DNA of 32,706 nt from Paratractidigestivibacter sp963611755 (GTDB taxonomy: Bacteria > Actinomycetota > Coriobacteriia > Coriobacteriales > Atopobiaceae): NCBI GenBank assembly GCA_963611755.1, contig CAVDTK010000007.1, positions 1 through 32,706 of the forward strand, given 5' to 3'. The position numbers and the translations under genes are program-made. Shown here piece by piece: positions 1 through 6,370 of the stretch. The notes beneath the pieces were generated by a model, which was given only the letters and a program-made list of their open reading frames with translations, ran no database searches and was not told where the DNA came from. Position 1 is the first letter of the stretch. The number at the start of each line of letters is the position of its first letter.

Positions 1-1
1 C

Positions 2-100
2 TTTGCCTCCTGCGAGTGCGGCAACAAGCTCACCGAGGACGAGCAGTGGGCCAAGGTCGCGCTGGTCAAGCGCGTGGCCGAGCGCGTCTGGGGCGAGTAA
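2..100 (+). CDS. 3' end of an unidentified gene (partial)
   Basis: An open frame enters from the left edge and stops at TAA 98-100, giving the last 32 residues of a protein. The piece contains a Cys-Glu-Cys-Gly pair of cysteines near its start and ends in a charged, probably helical tail (KRVAERVWGE). I do not recognise the family from so short a piece and assign no function. It is the only plus-strand gene at this end and runs convergently toward rsmI. Two hairpins (133-170 and 201-230) separate the two genes. Confidence 0.6.
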   Translation, partial: FASCECGNKLTEDEQWAKVALVKRVAERVWGE

Positions 101-132
101 GCGGGCTGCGATAACCCGACCTGAATGAATGT

Positions 133-180
133 GCGGCGTTGTGTACGTGTCAAGACGTACACAACGCCGCGTTTCTCTGT
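133..180 (+). terminator. Perfect 16-bp hairpin, likely terminator of the gene ending at 100
   Basis: The arms 133-148 and 155-170 are exact reverse complements (16 bp) around a 6-nt loop. A modest T-rich tail (GTTTCTCTGT) follows on the plus strand. It lies 33 bp after the TAA of the leftmost gene. The tail is weak, so termination may be inefficient, and the stem may also act on transcripts arriving from rsmI. Confidence 0.65.
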
Positions 181-200
181 GGAATCAGGGTAAATTGACG

Positions 201-230
201 AGTCCTGTACGCCCGCGGACGTACAGGACT
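201..230 (-). terminator. Hairpin downstream of rsmI, possible terminator
   Basis: The arms 201-211 and 220-230 form a perfect 11-bp stem with an 8-nt loop, about 44 bp past the rsmI stop on the minus strand. The minus-strand sequence after the stem (CGTCAATTTACC) has only a short T run. This makes it a plausible but weak intrinsic terminator. Confidence 0.5.
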
Positions 231-273
231 TTCATTTGACAGAGAGAAGACCAGCGAGACGGTTCCTTCTCCC

Positions 274-1128
274 CTATCCTTCGGCAGCGAGAATGGCGTC
301 GTAGACCTCGGACTTGGGGAGCTTGAACTCGCGGGCCAGGCGCTTGGCCAGGGCCGACTTGGGCTCGCCGGCGGCAAGGCCGGCCGCGATGGCTTCCTCG
401 ACGCTCGCGGGACCGCCCGCGGCCGCGCGGCGCCTCTCGTCCAGCTCGTCGGCCGTGGGCGCCGCGATAACCACCACGCACTCGCCGCGGATCTCGTCGC
501 GGGCCGCAATCTGGTCCGCAAGGTCGCCGGAAAGCCCGCGCACGCACTCCTCGTGGAGCTTGGTCAGCTCGCGCACCAGCGCCACGCGCCGCGCCGGGAA
601 GACCTCGGCCACGCAGGCCAGCGTATCGGCCACGCGCCGCGGGCTCTCGTAGGCCACGATCGTCCCCGGCACGCACGCCAGCTCTTCCAGGCGCGCCAGC
701 TGCGCCGATCTCTTGCGCGGCAGGAACCCCTCGAAGAAGAAATGCTCGCTCGCAAGGCCGCTCGCCACCAAAGCGCAGGTCACAGCCGATGGCCCAGGCA
801 CGACCTCGACCTTCACGCCGGCGTCCAGGGCGGCATCCACCAGCCGCTGCCCCGGGTCGGACACGCCGGGCATCCCCGCGTCCGAGACAAACGCCACGTG
901 CTCGCCCGCCAAAAGGCGCTCGGTCACGGGCCCCACGCGCTGCTCGATGATGTTCTCGTCGCAACGCTCAAGGCGCGTATGCAGGTCAAAGGCACTCATA
1001 AGCTTGCCGGTCACGCGCGTGTCCTCGCACAGGACCACGTCGGCCGAGCCTAGGGTCTCGATCACGCGGGGCGAAGCGTCGCCCAAATTGCCGATGGGCG
1101 TGCCCACCACACTCAAAAGCCCTGCCAT
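274..1128 (-). CDS. rsmI: 16S rRNA (cytidine1402-2'-O)-methyltransferase RsmI
   Basis: The 284-residue product matches the SAM-dependent methyltransferase that 2'-O-methylates C1402 in the decoding centre of 16S rRNA. Visible family motifs in order are GTPIGNLGD near the N-terminus, CEDTR, VSDAGMPGVSDPG (SAM-binding region), EGFLPRK and YESPRR. The C-terminal third is the usual charged helical extension. The ATG at 1128 is preferred because the family's N-terminus begins there. A longer open frame upstream merely overlaps the neighbour. The start shares one base with the TAA of the upstream GH5-like gene (TAATG), so translation is probably coupled. No strong Shine-Dalgarno is visible, which fits reinitiation. 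It is the last gene of a minus-strand run. Confidence 0.93.
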   Translation of the reverse strand: MAGLLSVVGTPIGNLGDASPRVIETLGSADVVLCEDTRVTGKLMSAFDLHTRLERCDENIIEQRVGPVTERLLAGEHVAFVSDAGMPGVSDPGQRLVDAALDAGVKVEVVPGPSAVTCALVASGLASEHFFFEGFLPRKRSAQLARLEELACVPGTIVAYESPRRVADTLACVAEVFPARRVALVRELTKLHEECVRGLSGDLADQIAARDEIRGECVVVIAAPTADELDERRRAAAGGPASVEEAIAAGLAAGEPKSALAKRLAREFKLPKSEVYDAILAAEG

Positions 1129-2171
1129 TACGCGATCAATCCCCGCTCGAACGAGGCCAAGGCCACGCGGGCGTCCCAGGCGGGGAGAAGCTCGGAGGTC
1201 TTCCAGGTGTTGAAGAACCACGCCGGGCACTTCTCGTACGAGACGAGCTGCTCGGAGGTATAAACGCGCTCCAGCGCGATGCGGCCCTCGGGCGTCATGG
1301 AGCAGTCGGCCATGGGAAGCGACGCCGACCACTTCCCCACCATCACGGGCATGCCGCTGAGCTGGGCGGCCTTGACGTGCTTGGCCTCCTCGGCCACCAG
1401 GCGCCGCACGCCGGAGGGCGCGGAGACGTCGATCTTGGTGCGCGTCTTGTCCAGGTGGACGTCGAGCCACACGTTTTGGTAGTGGCGCTGGGCCATGAAC
1501 TTGTTGAGGCCGGCGGGGTATCCGCCGTCGGGCATGATGACCACCGGGTCGGGACCGGCGGCGGTGCGGATAAGCTCGTAGGCCTCGCGGTAATAGTTGC
1601 GAAGCTGATGCTGCGGCACGCCCTCAGTGAGCGACAGGCCGCGCCGGCGCTGCACGCCCACCTCGTCGGCGATCTCGATGCCGAAAAATCCTGTGCGCGA
1701 GGCGTAGCGCTTGCACAGGGCATAGATCACGTCGAGCGCAGCCGGGCGCGCCTGCGAGAAGTCCGACATGTCGGAGGCCCTTGTCGCCCCGCCCGAGAAG
1801 ACGCCGGGGTTCACGGCCAGCACGAAGATGACCTTGAGCTCGATGTCTTCTGCCCAGTCGAGGGCCCGGTCGATGACGTCGACGCAGCCCACGAACGACG
1901 CCGGGTCGGGACCTGCCTCGCCAAAGGCGTACCAGGGCACCGGCAGCCTCACGGCGTTGAAGCCGCGCGAAGCTATGCGCGAGAAGTCCTCTTTAGTGAT
2001 GAAGGTCTCACGGTGACGGCGAATAACGTCCTGGTAGCGGCGCTCGCCCAGGGCTGCGACCAGGGAGTCCTCGTCCAGCGAGCCGGACTCGGCAAACAGC
2101 TCCGGCGTGACCCAAGGCTCCAATGAAAGCCATCCCGTGAGGTTGACACCGTGCAATGCGCAGCCAGCCAC
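1128..2171 (-). CDS. GH5-like protein (exo-beta-1,3-glucanase type) lacking the nucleophile Glu
   Basis: The 347-residue protein has the look of glycoside hydrolase family 5 exo-1,3-glucanases: GVNLTGWLSLEPWVTP at residues 8-23, FNAVRLPVPW at 71-80, and a WFFNTWKT segment near the C-terminus. The usual Asn-Glu-Pro acid/base motif reads IADEVG, with E170 preceded by Asp. The usual GEWS nucleophile motif reads GKWS (K280; codon AAG at about 1339-1341). Hydrolysis by the standard retaining mechanism therefore seems unlikely, and a binding role or altered chemistry is possible. No signal peptide is seen. The start is GTG at 2171, because AAAGGAGGTG lies just upstream. A TTG at 2192 would place this ribosome binding site inside the gene. 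The gene lies 47 bp after queD and overlaps rsmI. Confidence 0.75.
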   Translation of the reverse strand: MAGCALHGVNLTGWLSLEPWVTPELFAESGSLDEDSLVAALGERRYQDVIRRHRETFITKEDFSRIASRGFNAVRLPVPWYAFGEAGPDPASFVGCVDVIDRALDWAEDIELKVIFVLAVNPGVFSGGATRASDMSDFSQARPAALDVIYALCKRYASRTGFFGIEIADEVGVQRRRGLSLTEGVPQHQLRNYYREAYELIRTAAGPDPVVIMPDGGYPAGLNKFMAQRHYQNVWLDVHLDKTRTKIDVSAPSGVRRLVAEEAKHVKAAQLSGMPVMVGKWSASLPMADCSMTPEGRIALERVYTSEQLVSYEKCPAWFFNTWKTSELLPAWDARVALASFERGLIA

Positions 2172-2218
2172 CTGACACCTCCTTTTATACAAAGACTTAT
2201 AGCTGCAGTTTACCCCTC

Positions 2219-2638
2219 TTACACGACATAAATTGCGCGGTTGTTGGGCGTTTCGTTGCAGTCCACGCGCGTGACGGGCAGGCCCCGGTCGCGAAGGCGA
2301 TCGGCCAGGTAACGGGCGAGGTTCTCGGCCGTTGTCCTAAAGGGCAGAAACGTCAGCGAGAAGCCCTCATCCTGCAGCGCGGCCACCGTGGCGGGCTTCA
2401 AGGACCCCTCCTCCACCAGGAAGGTGTGGTCGAGCGCGTCGCACTCCTCGCGGACGATCTTCTTGAAGCGGGTGAAGTCGACGACCATGTCTTTCTCGGT
2501 ACCGTCTTCTTGAAGCGCGCCGGCGCCCACGTAGACCGTGACGCGCCACTGATGGCCATGGAGGTTCTCGCATTTGCCGTGGTAGTCGGTTAGAAAGTGG
2601 GCGGAGTCAAACCAGTACTCGGTCGAAAGCTCGTACAT
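2219..2638 (-). CDS. queD: 6-carboxytetrahydropterin synthase (QueD/PTPS family)
   Basis: The 139-residue product belongs to the 6-pyruvoyl-tetrahydropterin synthase family. QueD members convert dihydroneopterin triphosphate to 6-carboxytetrahydropterin, an early step to queuosine and other 7-deazaguanines. FDSAH (H14) and CENLHGH (C23, H27, H29) supply the zinc-binding histidines and the catalytic Cys. LDHTFL and TTAENLARYL are further family motifs. Length is normal. The ATG at 2638 follows AAAGGAG at about 10 nt. queC, queE and queF are not in the window, so the queuosine role is inferred from family alone. A folate- or biopterin-related PTPS activity is the alternative. The gene is followed closely by the GH5-like gene. 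Confidence 0.88.
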   Translation of the reverse strand: MYELSTEYWFDSAHFLTDYHGKCENLHGHQWRVTVYVGAGALQEDGTEKDMVVDFTRFKKIVREECDALDHTFLVEEGSLKPATVAALQDEGFSLTFLPFRTTAENLARYLADRLRDRGLPVTRVDCNETPNNRAIYVV

Positions 2639-2739
2639 GCGGATGGTTCTCCTTTTGATGTTGCCCAGACGGGCGGGGCACGGTGCAGACGTGGCAGGAC
2701 GTGGCGGGTCGTGCGGGCAGGCGCTTCTCGGCAGACCTG

Positions 2740-3366
2740 CTAGAGCGTAAGCCCGCGCAGCAGCGTCTCGGCGACAATGGCCACCGTGACCACGGCGTTT
2801 ATCGCCAGCGTGACCGCGCGGCCCTTCTTGGTCGTCTGGATCTGCCAGGTCATAAGCCCGATGGAGGCAAAGCAGACAAGCACCGTGACCAGGTGATAGG
2901 GCGGCCGCTGGAGCATGGTCGCAAAGTAATGGACGCCCATGAGCGACTGGATGGTGTTGCCCAGGCCCAGGATGACCCAGCCTAAGAGGTCTTCTCGCTT
3001 GATGAGATAGGCGATGGCGCCGCCGGGCAGCGTGAGCAGGGTCGCATAGAACCAGTTGCCCCAGTAATAGTACGAGGCCATGTCCGCCGAGAGCGAGCCC
3101 AGAAGGACCTCGGTCAAGAAGAAGACGGGCTGGCTGATAAGGAAGAAAACGAAGATCTTAAGCGCCGACTCCCACCATTTCTTGGCGTTGGACGCGATGA
3201 TGAACGCGAAGATCACCCACCACTCGTAGGTGACGGCGATGTCGGTGATCGAGGTGTCCGCGAACAGCGGGACCGAGTTGACCCAGCCGCCGTAGATGCC
3301 CGCGACCAGGGCAAAGACGATCACGATGGGCCAGCTCATGTTCAGGCCGCCGAAGAGCTTCTTCAT
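2740..3366 (-). CDS. Multi-pass membrane protein of unknown function
   Basis: The 208-residue product is mostly hydrophobic, with about seven predicted membrane spans at roughly residues 11-28, 42-61, 68-90, 98-122, 127-152, 157-176 and 183-203. The loops are short. Aromatic residues cluster in the fourth span (YYYWGNWFY). I do not recognise the family and assign no function. The ATG at 3366 has no clear Shine-Dalgarno, and an internal ATG ten codons later is an alternative. The gene lies between the YeiH-type exporter and queD on the same strand, about 100 bp from each, so co-transcription is possible but not shown. Confidence 0.7.
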   Translation of the reverse strand: MKKLFGGLNMSWPIVIVFALVAGIYGGWVNSVPLFADTSITDIAVTYEWWVIFAFIIASNAKKWWESALKIFVFFLISQPVFFLTEVLLGSLSADMASYYYWGNWFYATLLTLPGGAIAYLIKREDLLGWVILGLGNTIQSLMGVHYFATMLQRPPYHLVTVLVCFASIGLMTWQIQTTKKGRAVTLAINAVVTVAIVAETLLRGLTL

Positions 3367-3493
3367 GTGAGAGGATCCAATCTGGTAGGGTGCTTCTCGC
3401 CAAAACGGCGCCCGCGGGATCGCGCGCGCCGTTCGGACGGTTATTGCATTGTACCTGCGGGGACGCGTGGCCCCGCATCGCGCGGCCCTGTGG

Positions 3494-4564
3494 CTACCAA
3501 ATGCCCAGAACGTGCTGCATGCCCAGGCTCATGCAGGCGATGCCCACCCAGCAGCAAAAGCCCAGCGCGATGGGCTTGCCGCCGCGGTGCACCAGCTCGA
3601 CGATGTTGGTGTTGAAGCCCACGGCCGCCATCGCCATCACGATGAAGAACTTGGAGAGGTCCTTGATGGGCGCGGTCACCGCGCTCGGCAGCTGGAAGAC
3701 CGTGGTGATCACGCTGGCCAGCACAAAGAACAGGACGAAGAACGGGAAGATCTTCTTGAGCGAGAAGGCGTTGCCGGCCTTGTCGCCAGCGGCCTTGGCC
3801 TTGTGCATCTGCCAAAAGGCCAAGGCCAGCGTGATGGGGATGATGGCGAGGGTTCGCGTGAGCTTGACCACGGTCGCGCTCTCCAGCACGTTGGCGCCCG
3901 GGTGCATGCTGTCCCAAGCGCTGGCCGCGGCCGTGACCGAGGACGTGTCGTTGACGGCCGTGCCCGCAAAGAGGCCAAAGCCCTCGTTGGTGAGGCCCAG
4001 GGCGCCGCCCAGCGCGGGGAAGATCAGCGCGGCGATGACGTTGAACAAGAAGATGACCGAGATGGCCTGGGCGATCTCGTCGTCATCGGCATCGATCACG
4101 GGGGCGGTGGCCGCGATGGCCGAGCCGCCGCAGATGGAGGAACCCACGCCCACCAGCGTGGCGATCTTTCCGGGCACGCGCATCACGCGGCACAGGACAA
4201 AGGCGATGACCAGCGAGGTCGAGATCGTGGCCAGGATAATGGGCAGCGACTGCGCGCCCTTGGACAGGATCTGCGAGAGGTTCATGCCAAAGCCCAGCAG
4301 CACGACGGCGTACTGCAGGATCTTCTTAGAGGTGAACTTGACGCCGCCGGCAAGCGGGTCGCGGCGGTCTTTGGGGACGAGAAGGGCCAAGACCATGCCC
4401 AGAAGGATCGCGAAGACCGGCCCTCCCACGACCTCGAAGGCCTTGCCCAAAATCCACGCAGGCACGGCCACTACCAGGCAAAACGCGACGCCTTTCCAGG
4501 TGTTCCTAAAGTTGCGGAGAAGTTCCATCTGCATCCAATCACTTGCGAGCAAAAACTTAACCAT
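3494..4564 (-). CDS. YeiH/YadS-type putative sulfate exporter family membrane protein
   Basis: A polytopic membrane protein of about 350 residues with the conserved features of the YeiH family: FAILLGMVLALLVP, the LGFGMNLSQI segment, VGVGSSICGGSAIAATAPVI, and GLFAGTAVNDTSSVTAAASA. The second half holds further spans and VVKLTRTLAIIPI. The family is annotated as putative sulfate exporters, but substrate is established for few members. The start is uncertain. The ATG at 4564 has an AGGG-type ribosome site five bases upstream. Starts at 4534 and 4528 (MELLRN) lie closer to where many homologues begin but lack a clear site. It is transcribed divergently from the small membrane-protein gene at 4653. 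Confidence 0.85.
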   Translation of the reverse strand: MVKFLLASDWMQMELLRNFRNTWKGVAFCLVVAVPAWILGKAFEVVGGPVFAILLGMVLALLVPKDRRDPLAGGVKFTSKKILQYAVVLLGFGMNLSQILSKGAQSLPIILATISTSLVIAFVLCRVMRVPGKIATLVGVGSSICGGSAIAATAPVIDADDDEIAQAISVIFLFNVIAALIFPALGGALGLTNEGFGLFAGTAVNDTSSVTAAASAWDSMHPGANVLESATVVKLTRTLAIIPITLALAFWQMHKAKAAGDKAGNAFSLKKIFPFFVLFFVLASVITTVFQLPSAVTAPIKDLSKFFIVMAMAAVGFNTNIVELVHRGGKPIALGFCCWVGIACMSLGMQHVLGIW

Positions 4565-4652
4565 CCTAACCCTATACTGGGTAGATACGTAAGTACCTGT
4601 CCTGCGGTCGCGGGATCGCGTCCGTGATCGCGCCCAACAGAAAGTAGGCACC

Positions 4653-5048
4653 ATGTCTCAAAACAGGAAGTACCTCAAGATCTTGAGCTTGGCTCAGTTC
4701 GTCGTCGGTATCGCGGTCATCGTCATCACGTGCGTCTCTCAGCTTGGCTCCGGCCTGCCCAGCGGCGGCGACGTGACCGTCTACCTGGCCCTCGCCGCCT
4801 GCTTTGTGCTGGCCGGCCTTACCTTGGCCGGCTCCGTCAGGGGCATCCGTGGGGCCAACCGCCCGAGCGCCCTAGGCTGCCACCAGGTGATCTCGATTCT
4901 GGGCTGCCTCGTGGGCATCGCGGCCGTCGTCCTTACCTCCAGCAACGACTCGCCCTGGATGTACGTGTACGCGCTCGCCCTGATCGTCGACATCGAGGGC
5001 GGCTGGCTGGACACCAAGGTCCGCAAGGAGATCGAGGCGCGCGAGTAG
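4653..5048 (+). CDS. Small four-span membrane protein of unknown function
   Basis: A 131-residue product with about four hydrophobic segments (roughly residues 11-30, 43-64, 80-97 and 104-122) and a charged C-terminal tail (KVRKEIEARE). The family is not recognised. The ATG at 4653 is preceded by AAAGTAGG, a weak ribosome site. It diverges from the YeiH-type gene across about 90 bp and is closed by a strong intrinsic terminator at 5100-5140, so it is probably monocistronic. The frame is well bounded and GC-typical for the region, which supports it as a real gene. Confidence 0.72.
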   Translation: MSQNRKYLKILSLAQFVVGIAVIVITCVSQLGSGLPSGGDVTVYLALAACFVLAGLTLAGSVRGIRGANRPSALGCHQVISILGCLVGIAAVVLTSSNDSPWMYVYALALIVDIEGGWLDTKVRKEIEARE

Positions 5049-5099
5049 GGTTTCTCATCGGAGAAGGGCGATCGACGGTTAGCGACTGCGCCCAACGTG

Positions 5100-5142
5100 A
5101 ATCGGGCTTGTCGGAGATGATCCGGCAAGCCCGATTTTCTTG
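5100..5142 (+). terminator. Intrinsic terminator of the 4653-5048 gene
   Basis: The arm AATCGGGCTTG (5100-5110) pairs exactly with CAAGCCCGATT (5126-5136). The inner bases extend the stem to about 16 bp with one G-T pair and a GATGA loop. A TTTTCTTGTG tail follows. This is a strong plus-strand terminator. Confidence 0.85.
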
Positions 5143-5218
5143 TGCGTTGTGTTGGGGCGGGGCGTGGCGGGGCGACGCGTTGCGCGGCGACGAGAAGGTC
5201 CCGCGCCGGGCCCGGGCC

Positions 5219-6040
5219 CTACTCCTCCGGCAGGCGGCCCACCTGCGGACGGGCCAGCTTATGCGCCGCGACCAGGACCACGATGCCCAGAATCACCAGC
5301 GGCAAGGACAAACACTGCCCCATCGTGATGGGCCCAAAGAGGTATCCCAGCTGCTCGTCGGGCACGCGGACGAACTCGATGAGGAAGCGGAAGACGCCGT
5401 AGAGCACGAGGAACAGGCCCATGAAGGTGCCCTGCGGGCGCGCGGGCTTGCGGCGGCTGAGCGCGAAGAGGAGCACGAAGATCACCAGGCCCTCGAGGAA
5501 GGCCTCGTAGAGCTGGGAGGGGTGGCGATAAACCCCGCCGCCCGTCTCGAACATGACGCCCCAGGGCAGGCTCGTCTCCTTGCCCCACAGCTCGCCGTTC
5601 ACGAAGTTGGCGCAGCGGCCAAAGAAAAGGCCAAGCGGCGCGCCAATGACGCCCAGGTCACAGACCGTGGGGATCGAGATCCGGTAGCGGCGGCAGACCA
5701 GCGAGCCGCCCACCACGGCGCCCGCGAGGCCCCCGTGGAAGCTCATGCCGCCTTGGTTTAGGGCAAAGATCTCGAGCGGGTGCTCGAGGTAGTAGCCGGC
5801 GCCGTAAAAGACCACGTAGAAGAGACGGGCGCCCACGATGACGCCAAAGGCGACGCCGATAACGATGCTCATGACGTCGTCCAGGGAAAGGTCGAGCTCC
5901 CAGCGGCGGGCGACCTTGAGCATAACGGCGCCTGCGCAGATGAAGCCGGCCAGGTAAGCCAGGCCGTACCAGCGGATGGCCAAGGGGCCTATCTGGAAGG
6001 CGATGGGAGAAAGGCTATGGTAGAGCGCATCGAGCCACAT
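5219..6040 (-). CDS. lgt: Prolipoprotein diacylglyceryl transferase
   Basis: The 273-residue integral membrane enzyme moves the diacylglyceryl group of phosphatidylglycerol onto the lipobox Cys of prelipoproteins, the first step of lipoprotein maturation. Diagnostic motifs are IRWYGLAYL near residue 22, GGMSFHGG (97-104, with the conserved His), the Lgt signature GRCANFVNGELWG (141-153) and RHPSQLYEA (172-180). About seven membrane spans are present and length is normal. The ATG at 6040 lies 24 bp after the nfu-type gene. Upstream purines (GCGAGAAGC) give only a weak ribosome site. Co-transcription with the NifU-domain gene is likely. Confidence 0.96.
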   Translation of the reverse strand: MWLDALYHSLSPIAFQIGPLAIRWYGLAYLAGFICAGAVMLKVARRWELDLSLDDVMSIVIGVAFGVIVGARLFYVVFYGAGYYLEHPLEIFALNQGGMSFHGGLAGAVVGGSLVCRRYRISIPTVCDLGVIGAPLGLFFGRCANFVNGELWGKETSLPWGVMFETGGGVYRHPSQLYEAFLEGLVIFVLLFALSRRKPARPQGTFMGLFLVLYGVFRFLIEFVRVPDEQLGYLFGPITMGQCLSLPLVILGIVVLVAAHKLARPQVGRLPEE

Positions 6041-6064
6041 GAGCTTCTCGCGTTTCTCGCCCGG

Positions 6065-6301
6065 TTAGAGGACGGCGGGCTGGACGCGGGTCACGCCGGG
6101 CACGTGCTCCTTGAGGATGCGCTCGATGCCCTCGGACATGTCCATCGAGGACAACGGGCAGCCGGCGCAGGCGCCCTGCATCTCGAGGGTCACGACGCCG
6201 TCGTCGGTCACGTCGATGAGCTCGACGTCGCCGCCGTCGGCCTGCAGGCTCTGACGGATGATGTCCAGGGTCTCGTTGAGAAGGTCGCGGTCGATTGCCA
6301 T
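6065..6301 (-). CDS. NifU-domain Fe-S cluster scaffold (Nfu type)
   Basis: A compact 78-residue protein equal to the C-terminal domain of NifU. It starts with the helical segment LLNETLDIIRQSLQADGGDVELIDV and carries the cluster-binding CxxC in QGACAGCPLS, followed by the amphipathic EGIERILKEHVPGV. Such stand-alone Nfu proteins assemble and hand on 4Fe-4S clusters to target enzymes. The ATG at 6301 follows AAAGGA at a normal distance. It sits between the U32-family gene, whose product probably needs an Fe-S cluster, and lgt. The supply link to that neighbour is inference. Confidence 0.93.
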   Translation of the reverse strand: MAIDRDLLNETLDIIRQSLQADGGDVELIDVTDDGVVTLEMQGACAGCPLSSMDMSEGIERILKEHVPGVTRVQPAVL

Positions 6302-6370
6302 GGTGGGGTCCTTTCGTTTGTCGCGGGCGGACGCGGGCGGCCCGCGCGGATAGTCGCGTAAGTTTCTATG

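Noticed and set aside
2219..2638. Queuosine biosynthesis gene cluster
   Set aside because: Only queD is present; no queC, queE, queF or transporter was seen in the window.
3390..4627. Roughly 390-400-codon plus-strand frames opposite the YeiH-type gene
   Set aside because: Antisense shadows without motifs or ribosome sites; the membrane-protein pattern belongs to the minus strand.
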